This document shows positions 25,822 through 34,525 of a stretch of 64,000 bases of DNA, piece by piece. Source of the stretch: Azospirillum lipoferum (GTDB taxonomy: Bacteria; Pseudomonadota; Alphaproteobacteria; Azospirillales; Azospirillaceae); the NCBI RefSeq assembly GCF_024170005.1, contig NZ_JALJXJ010000010.1, positions 308,435 through 372,434 of the forward strand, written 5' to 3'. Both the position numbers and the translations under genes were made by a program. Every line of letters starts with the position of its first letter. Position 1 is the stretch's first letter. The notes under the pieces are model-generated. The model had not been told where the DNA came from. It searched no databases and saw nothing but the letters and a program-made list of their open reading frames with translations.

Positions 25822-26113
25822 CGGGCGGGTTCTCCACGGGTCGCAAAGGGGGCCCCGGAATCCGAAACAGGACCATCCCTCTGCGGTTCCTGGGGCCTTC
25901 CGATTACGGGTTGGTTGCCACAGCCCTCCCGAGAAGGGTTTAACGCTTTTCCCCCCTGCGCCGCGTTGGAAGGATTCCCCCATCGCGTTGGACAGTCGGG
26001 CGGAGGAATTGAGCATGATCGGGCTACATCCGTCGTGGCGGTGCCGGACCTGTGGTGGTTCTGCGCTTCCGCGATTCGTCTGCTGACATCACGGCAGGAG
26101 AGGCTAGGGCTGC

Positions 26114-27277
26114 ATGCAGCACCGTCAGGCACGCGACGCACGGCTCGATCTTTTCAAGGGCGTGGCCCTTCTGGTCATCTTCATCAACCACGTCGGGGGA
26201 AACCCGCTGGCGAAGCTGATGCCCGCCCGGTTCGGTCCGTCGGATTCGGCCGAGATCTTCGTCTTCATCTCCGGCTATGCCATCGCACTGGCCTACGGTC
26301 CCGTTCTGGCGGAGCGCGGATTCATGGCCTGCCAGCGCAAGGCGCTCGACCGCTGCCGGCAGCTTTGGGTGGCCAACATCCTGACCATGCTGGTCAGCGC
26401 GCTGGTGGTGGCCTTCGCGGTCCATGTCGGCAATCTGCCGATGGAGGCATCCAACCGCCTGCAGAGCTTCGCGCCGCTGTTCGACACGCCGGTCACCGCG
26501 ATGGCATGGCATCTGGTGCTGATGTATCTGCCCTTCGCCTTCGACATCCTGGCGCTCTACATCCTGCTGGTGGCGGTGGCGCCGCTGTTCCTGTGGAGCT
26601 ATGCCCGCTTCGGTTCTGCGGCGATCGCGCTGTCGGTTCTGCTCTATCTGATCGCCCAGGCGGCCCCGGGGCTGGTACCGCCCAATTTGTGGGACGAGGA
26701 CTGGAACTTCAGCCCGCTGGCCTGGCAATGCGTGTTCTTCCTCGGCACCAGCCTGGCGCTGGTGGTGCGCAGCGGGCGCGCCCGGCTGCCGCAGTCGCGC
26801 TGGCTGCTGACGGTCGTGCTGGCGCTGCTGGGCGGCATGGCGGTGTGGAAGTTCGCGGCTTCCGACATCGGCCAGGCGCTGGCGCCGGCAGCGCTGCGGA
26901 ACTGGCTGCCGGAGGAGACGATCCCCTGGACCGACAAGGACACTCTGGGGCCGATGCGGCTCCTGCATTTCCTGGCGCTGGTCTGCGCGGCGGCCCTGCT
27001 GGTGCCGCGCGATGCGGCGTGGCTGCGCTCCGCCCCCGCCCGGCTGCTGGTCGCCTGCGGCCGGCATTCGCTGCCGGTCTTCTGCGTCGGCGTGGTGCTG
27101 TCGATCGCCGGTTCCGCCCTGCTGGTGGCGGAGGATGGCGCTCTCATGGTCCTGGCGGTCAATCTGGTCGGGATCGCCGTCCTGCTGGCGCTGGCGCTGG
27201 TGCTGGAGCGGCGGCGGACCCGCCGGCAGCCGTCGAAGCCTGCCGTCCCGCCGACGGCAATGCCGGAAACACCGTGA
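26114..27277 (+). CDS. opgC: OpgC-family membrane acyltransferase
   Basis: A 387-residue inner-membrane protein with about ten hydrophobic segments. The N-terminus DARLDLFKGVALLVIFINHVGGNPLAKL and SDSAEIFVFISGYAIALAYG are typical of OpgC, which adds succinyl or similar acyl groups to osmoregulated periplasmic glucans. The C-terminus is basic and Pro-rich. No opgG or opgH is in the window. It is divergent from the DUF2243 gene and stands alone. Confidence 0.9.
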   Translation: MQHRQARDARLDLFKGVALLVIFINHVGGNPLAKLMPARFGPSDSAEIFVFISGYAIALAYGPVLAERGFMACQRKALDRCRQLWVANILTMLVSALVVAFAVHVGNLPMEASNRLQSFAPLFDTPVTAMAWHLVLMYLPFAFDILALYILLVAVAPLFLWSYARFGSAAIALSVLLYLIAQAAPGLVPPNLWDEDWNFSPLAWQCVFFLGTSLALVVRSGRARLPQSRWLLTVVLALLGGMAVWKFAASDIGQALAPAALRNWLPEETIPWTDKDTLGPMRLLHFLALVCAAALLVPRDAAWLRSAPARLLVACGRHSLPVFCVGVVLSIAGSALLVAEDGALMVLAVNLVGIAVLLALALVLERRRTRRQPSKPAVPPTAMPETP

Positions 27278-27339
27278 GTCCGGGGCGAGCTACGGCTGGG
27301 CTGCTTGAATCCTGCGCCGGGTGAGCGCATAATTTGGGC

Positions 27340-27636
27340 ATGCAATTCAACCCGGCCATACCGTCCTACCAGACGCTGAAGCCAACCCCGCAGCTGACGC
27401 CCGCGGCGCAGGTCGCCATGTCCCCGGCGGTCCAGGCGGCACAGCAGACCGCACCCGCGGTGCGGACGCAGACCGCCGTGGCCCCGCAGGCGGCCGGCAA
27501 GTCCGACCAGACCCGCGACGCCCGAACCGCCACCCAGGGCAACCAGTCGGTCGACACCACCGCCGGCGCGCTCGGCGCCCGGGTGAATGCCCAGGGCTAC
27601 CAGCAGCGCGGATCTCTGCTGAACCTATCGGTCTGA
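27340..27636 (+). CDS. Small Gln/Ala/Thr-rich protein of unknown function
   Basis: A 98-residue protein without signal peptide or membrane segment. It begins MQFNPAIPSYQTLKPTPQ, continues with Ala, Gln, Thr and Val-rich low-complexity sequence, and ends RVNAQGYQQRGSLLNLSV. The composition suggests a disordered protein. A strong terminator follows 39 bp after the stop, supporting a real gene. The ATG at 27340 is chosen; a TTG two codons upstream is in frame. I cannot assign a function. Confidence 0.6.
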   Translation: MQFNPAIPSYQTLKPTPQLTPAAQVAMSPAVQAAQQTAPAVRTQTAVAPQAAGKSDQTRDARTATQGNQSVDTTAGALGARVNAQGYQQRGSLLNLSV

Positions 27637-27675
27637 GGGGGCAGCTGCTTCAGACCCTGTGCATCCATCCAAAAC

Positions 27676-27716
27676 AAAAAGGGCCTTTCCTCCACCCGGA
27701 GGAAAGGCCCTTTTTT
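27676..27716. terminator. Strong rho-independent terminator
   Basis: A 13-bp perfect stem (27681-27693 with 27698-27710) with a 4-base loop is flanked by five A on the left and six T on the right, so it can stop transcription in both directions between the small gene (plus) and clpP (minus). Confidence 0.95.
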
Positions 27717-27737
27717 CGTACAAACCAGTCCCAACCG

Positions 27738-28364
27738 TTACTTCAGCTCGTCCATCGTGTCGATGACGTGGCTGACGATGCCGTATTCCTTGGCCTCGTC
27801 GGCCAGCATCCAGTAGTTGCGGTCGGTGTCCTTGGCGACCTTTTCGAACGGCTGCCCGGTTTCACGCGCGATGATCTTGTTCAGACGCTCGCGCATCCGG
27901 ATGATTTCCTTCGCCTCGATGGCGATGTCCGTCGCCCGACCGCCCGTTCCGCCCAGCGGCTGGTGGATCAGGAAGCGGGTGTTGGGCAGGCAGAAACGGT
28001 CTTCCTTGTTCGCCGCCAGATAGATGTGGCAGCCGGCGCTGGCGACCCAGCCCGTGCCCAGCATCTTCACCCGCGGCTTGATGAAGCGGATCATGTCGTG
28101 GATGGTGTCGCCCGCCTCGACATGGCCGCCCGGCGAGTTGACCACGACAGTGATGTCGTCGTCGCTCTCATGCGCGAGCGCCAGCAGCTGGGCCGACACG
28201 ACCTGCGCCAGCTTCATGTCGATCTGACCGAAGATCAGGACCGTGCGCGCCTTGAACAGGCTCTGCTGCACGGCGGCGAACTGCGGCTGGGCGCTTTCCT
28301 TCGACTTCTCGTCCGGTTCCTTTTCGGGTTCGTCGTCGAACCGGGTGTATCCGACCTGCGCCAT
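27738..28364 (-). CDS. clpP: ClpP-family protease subunit with altered catalytic triad
   Basis: A 208-residue ClpP homologue, expected to form a tetradecameric barrel that works with a Clp ATPase. Family landmarks are VNSPGGHVEAGDTIHDMIRF and RFLIHQPLGGTGGRATDIAIEAKEI. The nucleophile Ser109 sits in WVASAGCH rather than the usual AASMG context, His134 is present, but the triad Asp is Asn183 (DTDRNYWM where the canonical pattern is DxERDxF). Listeria ClpP1 has the same Asp-to-Asn change. The first 30 residues are acidic and probably disordered. It stands alone, without clpX or clpA nearby, so it is likely a second ClpP. The start has GGGAGAAG upstream. Confidence 0.88.
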   Translation of the reverse strand: MAQVGYTRFDDEPEKEPDEKSKESAQPQFAAVQQSLFKARTVLIFGQIDMKLAQVVSAQLLALAHESDDDITVVVNSPGGHVEAGDTIHDMIRFIKPRVKMLGTGWVASAGCHIYLAANKEDRFCLPNTRFLIHQPLGGTGGRATDIAIEAKEIIRMRERLNKIIARETGQPFEKVAKDTDRNYWMLADEAKEYGIVSHVIDTMDELK

Positions 28365-28775
28365 TGATGTTCTTCTCCCTGGTATCGGAAGCGGGGTATC
28401 GGAAGCGGGGTACCGGGATTGGGATGCGCTGCCGGAGGAATGCCCCGACTGCTGTCCCGCTGCCGCATGCGCCTTGCCTGCTTCACCACATAGCCCGTCC
28501 GGGCTTCATGTTCAACGTCCGGCGGGCCAAAATCGAAGGGTCGGGCCGCGGCCGGATGGAACCTATGAAACAGCGTGCAACAGTTTTCCGGAGATGTTCC
28601 GCTGTTCCACACGCTGAACACGAGGCTGTCCTCCGACATTGCAGACACGACGATCCTTCCTACCACGCGGCGGTGGCGCGGGTAAGGGGCGGTTGGAAAT
28701 CCGGGCCGGAGCATTGACGCCGTTCGCGTCCCGCAGCCAAACTCCTGCCCGCGAGTGGGTTGGGAGAGCGGCGGA
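28365..28775. other. Intergenic region without a recognisable gene
   Basis: About 410 bp lie between divergent clpP and glycosyltransferase genes. It begins with a short tandem repeat (28381-28422). Several frames are open, but their translations are rich in Arg, His and Cys with no recognisable motif, so I call none. Promoters for both neighbours should be here; I could not single one out. Confidence 0.5.
28381..28422. repeat. Three tandem copies of a 14-bp repeat
   Basis: The unit GGTATCGGAAGCGG occurs twice exactly (28381-28394 and 28395-28408), and a third diverged copy follows (28409-28422). It lies 16 bp upstream of the clpP start, in its mRNA leader or promoter. Confidence 0.9.
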
Positions 28776-29651
28776 ATGGGCGGGACTGGAACGGAACAGG
28801 GTGGGGCCGACGCCGCATTGACCGGTGTGTCGGTCATCATCGCGGCCCACCGCGCCCACGGCACCATCGTCCGCGCGGTGCGAAGCCTGCTGGAGCAGGA
28901 CTGGACGGCGTGGGAGGCGGTGATCGTCAGCGACGATGGCACCGACTATCGTCCGACGCTGCTGGCCGCCGGGATCGACGACCCGCGGCTGGTCTTCACC
29001 GGAACCGGCCGCGTGGGCGCCGGGGCGCCGGCCGCGCGCAACGCCGGTCTGGCGGCGGCACGGCGGGGGCTGGTGGCGCCGCTGGACGCCGACGACCGTT
29101 TCCGCCCCGGCCGGCTGTCCGCGTTGGCACCGCTGGCGCTGGCCCATGGCGCCGCCTTCGACAATGTCGCGGTGGTGCGTGACGAGGACGATTCGCCCCT
29201 CCTGCGCCTGTATGAGGACGAGCAGGCCCCGGCCCTGCTGGACGGCGAGCGGTTCCTGGCGACCTCCGTGCCGATGTTCCCGGTGGTGCGGCGCGATCTG
29301 GTGCCGGGCTGGGACGAGGACGTGAATTTCTGCGACGACGTGGTCTTCAATGTGCGGGTGCTCGACGCCACCGGTCCGGTGCCGCTGTTGGCGACACCCT
29401 TCTATGAATACCGCCAGCGCGCCGGCTCCATCACCTTTTCCGCCGACAGCGGGGAGCGGGCGGAGCGCTGTTACCGCCATGTGCTGGACCGGTTGGCCGG
29501 CGACGGGCTGGGGATCCGCGACCAGGGGCTTCGCGAAGCCTTCACCCAGGCCATCGCCGCCAAGCGCGCCCGCAACGCCGCCTATGAAGCCGCCTTCAAG
29601 GCCGGCCGCTGCGCCAATTTCCAGGAGTTCCTGGCGCTGGGGGAGGGGTAA
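28776..29651 (+). CDS. Family 2 glycosyltransferase
   Basis: A 291-residue cytosolic or membrane-associated GT-A enzyme. The N-terminus has GVSVIIAAHRAHGTIVRAVRSLLEQ and VIVSDDGTDY, and the metal-binding DxD-type motif is LDADDRF (near residue 108). GAPAARNAGLAAARRGLVAPLDADD is typical of family 2. No membrane segment is evident. The acceptor is unknown and no polysaccharide gene cluster surrounds it. The ATG at 28776 follows a GGGAGAGCGG sequence. Confidence 0.88.
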   Translation: MGGTGTEQGGADAALTGVSVIIAAHRAHGTIVRAVRSLLEQDWTAWEAVIVSDDGTDYRPTLLAAGIDDPRLVFTGTGRVGAGAPAARNAGLAAARRGLVAPLDADDRFRPGRLSALAPLALAHGAAFDNVAVVRDEDDSPLLRLYEDEQAPALLDGERFLATSVPMFPVVRRDLVPGWDEDVNFCDDVVFNVRVLDATGPVPLLATPFYEYRQRAGSITFSADSGERAERCYRHVLDRLAGDGLGIRDQGLREAFTQAIAAKRARNAAYEAAFKAGRCANFQEFLALGEG

Positions 29652-29746
29652 ACCCGTAAGAGACCAAGCTCCCGCTGGTTTTGCTTTACCATTTTGTGTC
29701 AGCTTTGGTGCGTTGCACATCGCCGGATCGGACACGGGTAAAATCC

Positions 29747-30100
29747 ATGAGCGCCCCGACCTGCTGCCTCGCCCGCATCCCCGCCAATGGGAAGTTCTGG
29801 CTGAAGAATGCGCGGGTTCACGACGGATTACGCGATATCCGGATCGAGAATGGCCGGGTCCGCGCCCTGGTTGCGGCCGGCGAGTCGCCCTGCTGCGCCC
29901 CCGGGCTGGATCTCGACGGTGGCGAGGTGAGGCGCATGGATGGCGATGGCCCGGTGGTGCCCGGCGGGACAGCCGATCTGTGGGTGACGCTGTGCGGCGG
30001 CCGGACGGTGCCGATGCGGGCGGGCAAGCTAGAGACCGGAAAGCCACAGGAGAATGACGACCGTCAAAATGCGGCCGTCCTGGACGGTTCGGTTCGCTGA
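29747..30100 (+). CDS. Small protein resembling the N-terminal part of an amidohydrolase
   Basis: A 117-residue frame. The section FWLKNARVHDGLRDIRIENGRVRALVAAGE looks like the first beta-sandwich strands of composite-domain amidohydrolases (cytosine deaminase type), and GPVVPGGTADLWVTL sits where such enzymes have PGFVDLHVHL, but the metal-binding HxH is missing and the protein stops soon after. It may be a decayed fragment or a small stand-alone domain. The start has only a weak ribosome-binding site. The assignment is tentative. Confidence 0.4.
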   Translation: MSAPTCCLARIPANGKFWLKNARVHDGLRDIRIENGRVRALVAAGESPCCAPGLDLDGGEVRRMDGDGPVVPGGTADLWVTLCGGRTVPMRAGKLETGKPQENDDRQNAAVLDGSVR

Positions 30101-30121
30101 ACCTTCTCGACTCCGGATGTG

Positions 30122-30143
30122 AACTGAACGATATAGTTCAGTT
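30122..30143. promoter_or_regulatory. Palindromic operator upstream of the RND efflux operon
   Basis: A perfect 8-bp inverted repeat AACTGAAC / GTTCAGTT with a 6-bp AT-rich centre (GATATA) overlaps a possible -10 box TATAGT (30132-30137). It lies 61 bp before the adaptor gene. Size and placement suit a TetR-family repressor site, which commonly controls RND pumps. No TetR gene is found nearby. Confidence 0.65.
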
Positions 30144-30203
30144 TGCCCGCTGCCTCCATCGGTTGCACTGCGGCAAACCGAAACCCGTCCGGATCCCGGT
30201 CCC

Positions 30204-31373
30204 ATGCGCCACACGCTTCGCATCGCTGCACTCCTCGTCCTGGCGGCACTCGCCGGCGGGGCCTACTGGTATTTCGTGAAGCAGGGTGGGACCGTCGCCG
30301 GGCTGACCGCGATGGTGAACGGTGTTCTGTCCGGTGGGACGCCGGCCCAAGGGGGCGCCTCTGGCGGTGCCTCCGGGGGAGCCAAGCCGCCCGGCGGTGC
30401 CCCGCCGATGCCGGTGGAGGCCGCCCAGGTCCGGGTTGGCGTGGTCGAGCGGACGGTGACCGCCGTTGGTTCCCTGCTGTCCAACGAATCGGTGGTGGTC
30501 CGGCCGGAGATCGCCGGCCGCATCAGCGAGATCGCCTTCAAGGAAGGGCAGCGCGTCACCAAAGGCACTGTGCTGGTGCGGCTGGACGACGCCATCGCCC
30601 GCGCCACCCTGGCCCAGGCGCAGGCGAGCATCGCCTTTTCCCGTGCCGAGTTGTCGCGCGCCGACCAGCTGGTCCGCCAGAACACCGGCCCGTTGCGCAA
30701 CCGGGAACAGGCCTCCGCCAAGCTGCTGGCCGACGAGGCGGCGGTGCAGCTGGCCAAGGCCCAGCTCGACAAACAGGTGATCGCCGCGCCCTTCGACGGG
30801 GTGCTGGGGCTGCGCAAGGCGTCGGTCGGCGACTTCGTCCAGGCCGGCAAGGACATCGTCAACCTTGAGGACATCGACACGCTGAAGCTGGACTTCCGCG
30901 TGCCGGAGATGTTCCTGCCCGCGGTGAAGGTCGGCCAGACGGTGAAGGTGGCGGTGGACGCCTTCGGCGGGCGCAGCTTCGAGGGCACCGTCTACGCCAT
31001 CGACCCGCTGGTCGATGTGAACGGCCGCGCGCTGGCGATCCGCGCCCGCGTGCCGAACCCCGACGGCTCGCTGCGCCCCGGCCTGTTCGCCCGCGTGTCG
31101 CTGACGCTGACCACGGTGCCGGACGCGGTGTTGATCCCCGAACAGGCCATCGTCGCCTTCGGCAAGGACCAGTTCGTCTTCAAGGTGGTCGACGGCAAGG
31201 TGGCGCAGACCCGCGTCACGCTGGGCGAGCGCCGCAATGCGGAGGTGGAGATCGCCAAGGGCCTAGCCCCCGGCGACATGGTGGTCACCGCCGGTCAGCT
31301 CAAGATCCGCGACGGCGTTCCCGTCACCGTGCTGCCCAGCAAGCCGGCCCCCAGCTCATCGTCGGGGAGCTAA
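30204..31373 (+). CDS. RND efflux periplasmic adaptor (membrane fusion protein)
   Basis: A 389-residue periplasmic protein anchored by an N-terminal hydrophobic segment (LRIAALLVLAALAGGAYWYF). After a Gly/Ala-rich linker come the lipoyl-type half-motifs (VVVRPEIAGRISEIAFKEGQRVTKGTVLVRLDD and QVIAAPFDGVLGLRKASVGDFVQAG) flanking a short helical hairpin, then the beta-barrel and membrane-proximal domains. It links the inner-membrane pump to an outer-membrane channel. It is the first gene after the operator; the pump gene starts 4 bp after its stop. No outer-membrane factor gene is present. Confidence 0.94.
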   Translation: MRHTLRIAALLVLAALAGGAYWYFVKQGGTVAGLTAMVNGVLSGGTPAQGGASGGASGGAKPPGGAPPMPVEAAQVRVGVVERTVTAVGSLLSNESVVVRPEIAGRISEIAFKEGQRVTKGTVLVRLDDAIARATLAQAQASIAFSRAELSRADQLVRQNTGPLRNREQASAKLLADEAAVQLAKAQLDKQVIAAPFDGVLGLRKASVGDFVQAGKDIVNLEDIDTLKLDFRVPEMFLPAVKVGQTVKVAVDAFGGRSFEGTVYAIDPLVDVNGRALAIRARVPNPDGSLRPGLFARVSLTLTTVPDAVLIPEQAIVAFGKDQFVFKVVDGKVAQTRVTLGERRNAEVEIAKGLAPGDMVVTAGQLKIRDGVPVTVLPSKPAPSSSSGS

Positions 31374-31377
31374 ATCC

Positions 31378-34300
31378 ATGATCCTGTCCGACATTTCCGT
31401 CCGCCGTCCCGTCCTGGCGACGGTGATGAGCCTCGCCCTGATGCTGATCGGCATCGTGTCGTACCAGCGCCTGTCGGTCCGCGAATATCCCAAGATCGAC
31501 GAGCCGGTCGTCACGGTGGAGACGACCTACAAGGGCGCCTCGGCCCAGATCATCGAAAGCCAGGTCACCCAGACGCTGGAGGACAGCCTCGCCGGCATCG
31601 AGGGCATCGACGTGATGTCCTCGATCAGCCGGGCGGAGAAGTCGCAGATCACCCTGCGCTTCCGGCTGGACCGCAACGTCGATGTCGCCGCCAGCGACGT
31701 GCGCGACCGGGTGGGCCGCGTCCGCGCCCAGCTTCCCAGCGAGATCGACGAGCCGGTGATCGCCAAGGTGGAGGCCGATGCCCAGCCGATCATCTATCTC
31801 GCCTTCTCCTCCGACCGGCATTCGCCGCTGGAGGTGACCGACTTCGCCGACCGCTACGTCAAGGACCGCTTGCAGAACCTGCCCGGCGTTGCCCAGGTGC
31901 GCATCTTCGGCGAACGCCGCTTCGCCATGCGGCTGTGGCTCGACCCGCAGCGGATGGCCGCCTACCGGGTGACGCCGCAGGATGTCGAGAACGCGCTGCG
32001 CAAGCAGAATGTCGAGATCCCGGCCGGCCGCGTCGAGAGCGTGGCGCGGGAATTCACCGTGGTTTCGGAAACCGATCTGCGCAATCCGGCCGAGTTCGAG
32101 AACATCATCCTGCGCGACGATGCGGGCTATCTGGTCCGGCTACGCGACGTCGGCCGGGCGGAGCTGGGGGCGCTGGACGAACGGGTCAGCGCCCGCTTCA
32201 ACGGCCGCGGCGCCGTCGCCATCGGCGTGGTGAAGCAGTCCACCGCCAACCCGCTGGACGTCTCGAAGGCGGTCAACGACGCGCTGCCCAAGATCCGCGC
32301 GGCGGTGCCCGAAGGCATGGGGGTGGATGTCGGTTACGACAGCTCCGTCTTCATCGCCAAGTCGATCGACGCGGTGTTCCACACCATCTTCGAAGCGATC
32401 ATCCTGGTCGTTCTGGTCATCTTCTTCTTCCTGCGCTCGCTGCGGGCGACGCTGGTGCCGCTGGTGACCATCCCGGTGTCGCTGATCGGCGGCTTCGCCC
32501 TGATGTACGCGCTGGGCTTCTCGATCAACACGCTGACGCTGCTGTCGATGGTGCTGGCGATCGGCCTCGTCGTCGACGACGCCATCGTCATGCTGGAGAA
32601 CATCTTCCGCTATGTGGAAGAGGGGATGGCCCCCTTCCAGGCGGCGTTGAAGGGGTCGCGCGAGATCGGCTTCGCCGTCATCGCCATGACCATCACGCTG
32701 GCGGCGGTGTACGCCCCCATCGGCTTCATGACCGGGCGCACCGGGCGGCTGTTCACCGAATTCGCGCTGACGCTGGCCGGGGCGGTGATCGTGTCCGGCT
32801 TCGTCGCGCTGACGCTGTCGCCGATGATGTGCTCCAAGCTGCTGAAGCACGAGACGAAGCACGGCCTGCTCTACCGCGCCATAGAGCGGTTCCTGGAGGG
32901 GATGACCAACGGCTACCGCCGGCTGCTGCGCCTGTCCTTGCGGGCAAGGCCGCTGGTGCTGCTGATCGGGCTCGGCGTCGCCGCCGCCAGCTATTTCCTG
33001 TTCACCGGCCTGAAGTCGGAGCTGTCGCCGGTCGAGGACCGCGGGACCATCGTCGGCATCGCCATCGCGCCGGAAGGCTCCACGCTGGACTACACCATGG
33101 GCTATGCCCAGCGGATGGAGGCGCTGTTCCGCCAGATCCCGGTGCTGGAGAAGTTCTTCGTCGTCGTCGGCTTCCCGGTGGTGAACCAGGGCATCGCCTT
33201 CGTCCGCCTGATCGACTGGGACGAGCGCGAGGTGAAACAGCAGGCGATCACCGCCCAGCTGTTCCCCAAGATGTTCGGCATCCCCGGCATCCTGGGCTTC
33301 GTCACCAACCCGCCGTCGCTGGGCCAGAGCCCGATCGACAAGCCGGTGAATTTCGTCATCCAGACCTCCCTGCCTTTCGAGGAGTTGCAGGCGATGGTCA
33401 ACGCCATGATGGCGGAGGCCCGCAACTTCCCCGGCCTGACCAACCTCGACACCGATTTGAAGCTGAACAAGCCGGAACTGCGGGTGTCGCTGGACCGCGA
33501 CAAGGCGGCCGACCTGGGGGTGGATGTCGACACCGTCGGCCGCACGCTGGAGACCCTGCTGGGCGGCCGGCAGGTGACGCGCTTCAAGAAGGACGGCAAG
33601 CAGTATGATGTGATCGTCCAGGTCGCCAACGTCGACCGCCGCAACCCCGACGACATTGCCAGCATTTATGTGCGTGGCGGGACCAGCGCCAGCGGAGGTG
33701 CCAATCAATCCATTGGGGGCCAGATGATCTCGCTCGCCAACTTGGTGAAGGTGGAGGAGCGGGTGGCGCCCAAGGAGCTGAACCACTTCAACAAGCTGCG
33801 CTCCGCCACCATCACCGCGACACTGGCGCCGGGTACCTCGCTGGGCGAGGCGCTGGCGGTGATGCAGGCGGCGGCGAACAAGGTGCTGCCGGCCACCGCC
33901 CAGACCGACTATGCCGGCCAGAGCCGCGAGTTCCGCGAATCGGCGACCGGACTCTACTTCGTCTTCATCCTGGCGCTGGCCTTCATCTATCTGGTGCTGG
34001 CGGCGCAGTTCGAGAGCTTCATCGACCCCTTCGTCATCATGCTGACGGTGCCGCTGTCGATGACCGGCGCGCTGGCCGCCTTGCAGATGAGCGGCGGGAC
34101 GATGAACGTCTATAGCCAGATCGGCCTCGTCACCCTGGTCGGGCTGATCACCAAGCACGGCATCCTGATCGTGGAGTTCGCCAACCAGCTCCAGCGCGCC
34201 GGGACGGACATCCGCAAGGCAGTGGAGGAGGCGGCCGTGCTGCGCCTGCGCCCGATCCTGATGACCACCGGCGCCATGGTGCTGGGTGCGGTGCCGCTCG

Positions 34301-34509
34301 CCTACGCCAAGGGAGCGGGTGCGGAAAGCCGGCAGGCCATCGGCGCCGTCATCGTCGGCGGCATGACGCTGGGCACGCTGCTGACTCTGTTCGTCGTGCC
34401 GACGGTTTACAGCTATCTTGCCCGCAAGAAGCCGATGCAGGATGAGGCTGCGGAGGTGGGGCAGGCGGCCGGTGGGCAAGCCCATGGCGTGCCCCACCCG
34501 GCGGAGTAA
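31378..34509 (+). CDS. RND-family multidrug efflux permease (HAE-1/AcrB type)
   Basis: A 1043-residue inner-membrane pump of usual length, with twelve predicted membrane segments and two large periplasmic loops. It starts with the typical MILSDISVRRPVLATVMSLALMLIG. The proton-relay aspartates are in LVVDDAIVMLENIFRYVEEG, and ERRFAMRLWLDPQRMAAYRVTPQDV is a family signature of the porter domain. The C-terminal half has LVLAAQFESFIDPFVIMLTVPLSMTGA. It would export drugs or hydrophobic compounds using the proton gradient. The single adaptor suggests a homotrimeric pump. Confidence 0.96.
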   Translation: MILSDISVRRPVLATVMSLALMLIGIVSYQRLSVREYPKIDEPVVTVETTYKGASAQIIESQVTQTLEDSLAGIEGIDVMSSISRAEKSQITLRFRLDRNVDVAASDVRDRVGRVRAQLPSEIDEPVIAKVEADAQPIIYLAFSSDRHSPLEVTDFADRYVKDRLQNLPGVAQVRIFGERRFAMRLWLDPQRMAAYRVTPQDVENALRKQNVEIPAGRVESVAREFTVVSETDLRNPAEFENIILRDDAGYLVRLRDVGRAELGALDERVSARFNGRGAVAIGVVKQSTANPLDVSKAVNDALPKIRAAVPEGMGVDVGYDSSVFIAKSIDAVFHTIFEAIILVVLVIFFFLRSLRATLVPLVTIPVSLIGGFALMYALGFSINTLTLLSMVLAIGLVVDDAIVMLENIFRYVEEGMAPFQAALKGSREIGFAVIAMTITLAAVYAPIGFMTGRTGRLFTEFALTLAGAVIVSGFVALTLSPMMCSKLLKHETKHGLLYRAIERFLEGMTNGYRRLLRLSLRARPLVLLIGLGVAAASYFLFTGLKSELSPVEDRGTIVGIAIAPEGSTLDYTMGYAQRMEALFRQIPVLEKFFVVVGFPVVNQGIAFVRLIDWDEREVKQQAITAQLFPKMFGIPGILGFVTNPPSLGQSPIDKPVNFVIQTSLPFEELQAMVNAMMAEARNFPGLTNLDTDLKLNKPELRVSLDRDKAADLGVDVDTVGRTLETLLGGRQVTRFKKDGKQYDVIVQVANVDRRNPDDIASIYVRGGTSASGGANQSIGGQMISLANLVKVEERVAPKELNHFNKLRSATITATLAPGTSLGEALAVMQAAANKVLPATAQTDYAGQSREFRESATGLYFVFILALAFIYLVLAAQFESFIDPFVIMLTVPLSMTGALAALQMSGGTMNVYSQIGLVTLVGLITKHGILIVEFANQLQRAGTDIRKAVEEAAVLRLRPILMTTGAMVLGAVPLAYAKGAGAESRQAIGAVIVGGMTLGTLLTLFVVPTVYSYLARKKPMQDEAAEVGQAAGGQAHGVPHPAE

Positions 34510-34525
34510 GGAAGGGACCGGCGCC

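Noticed and set aside
24826..27324. An 832-residue plus-strand frame across the DUF2243 and OpgC loci
   Set aside because: It runs antisense to one real gene and in the wrong frame through another, and lacks any domain.
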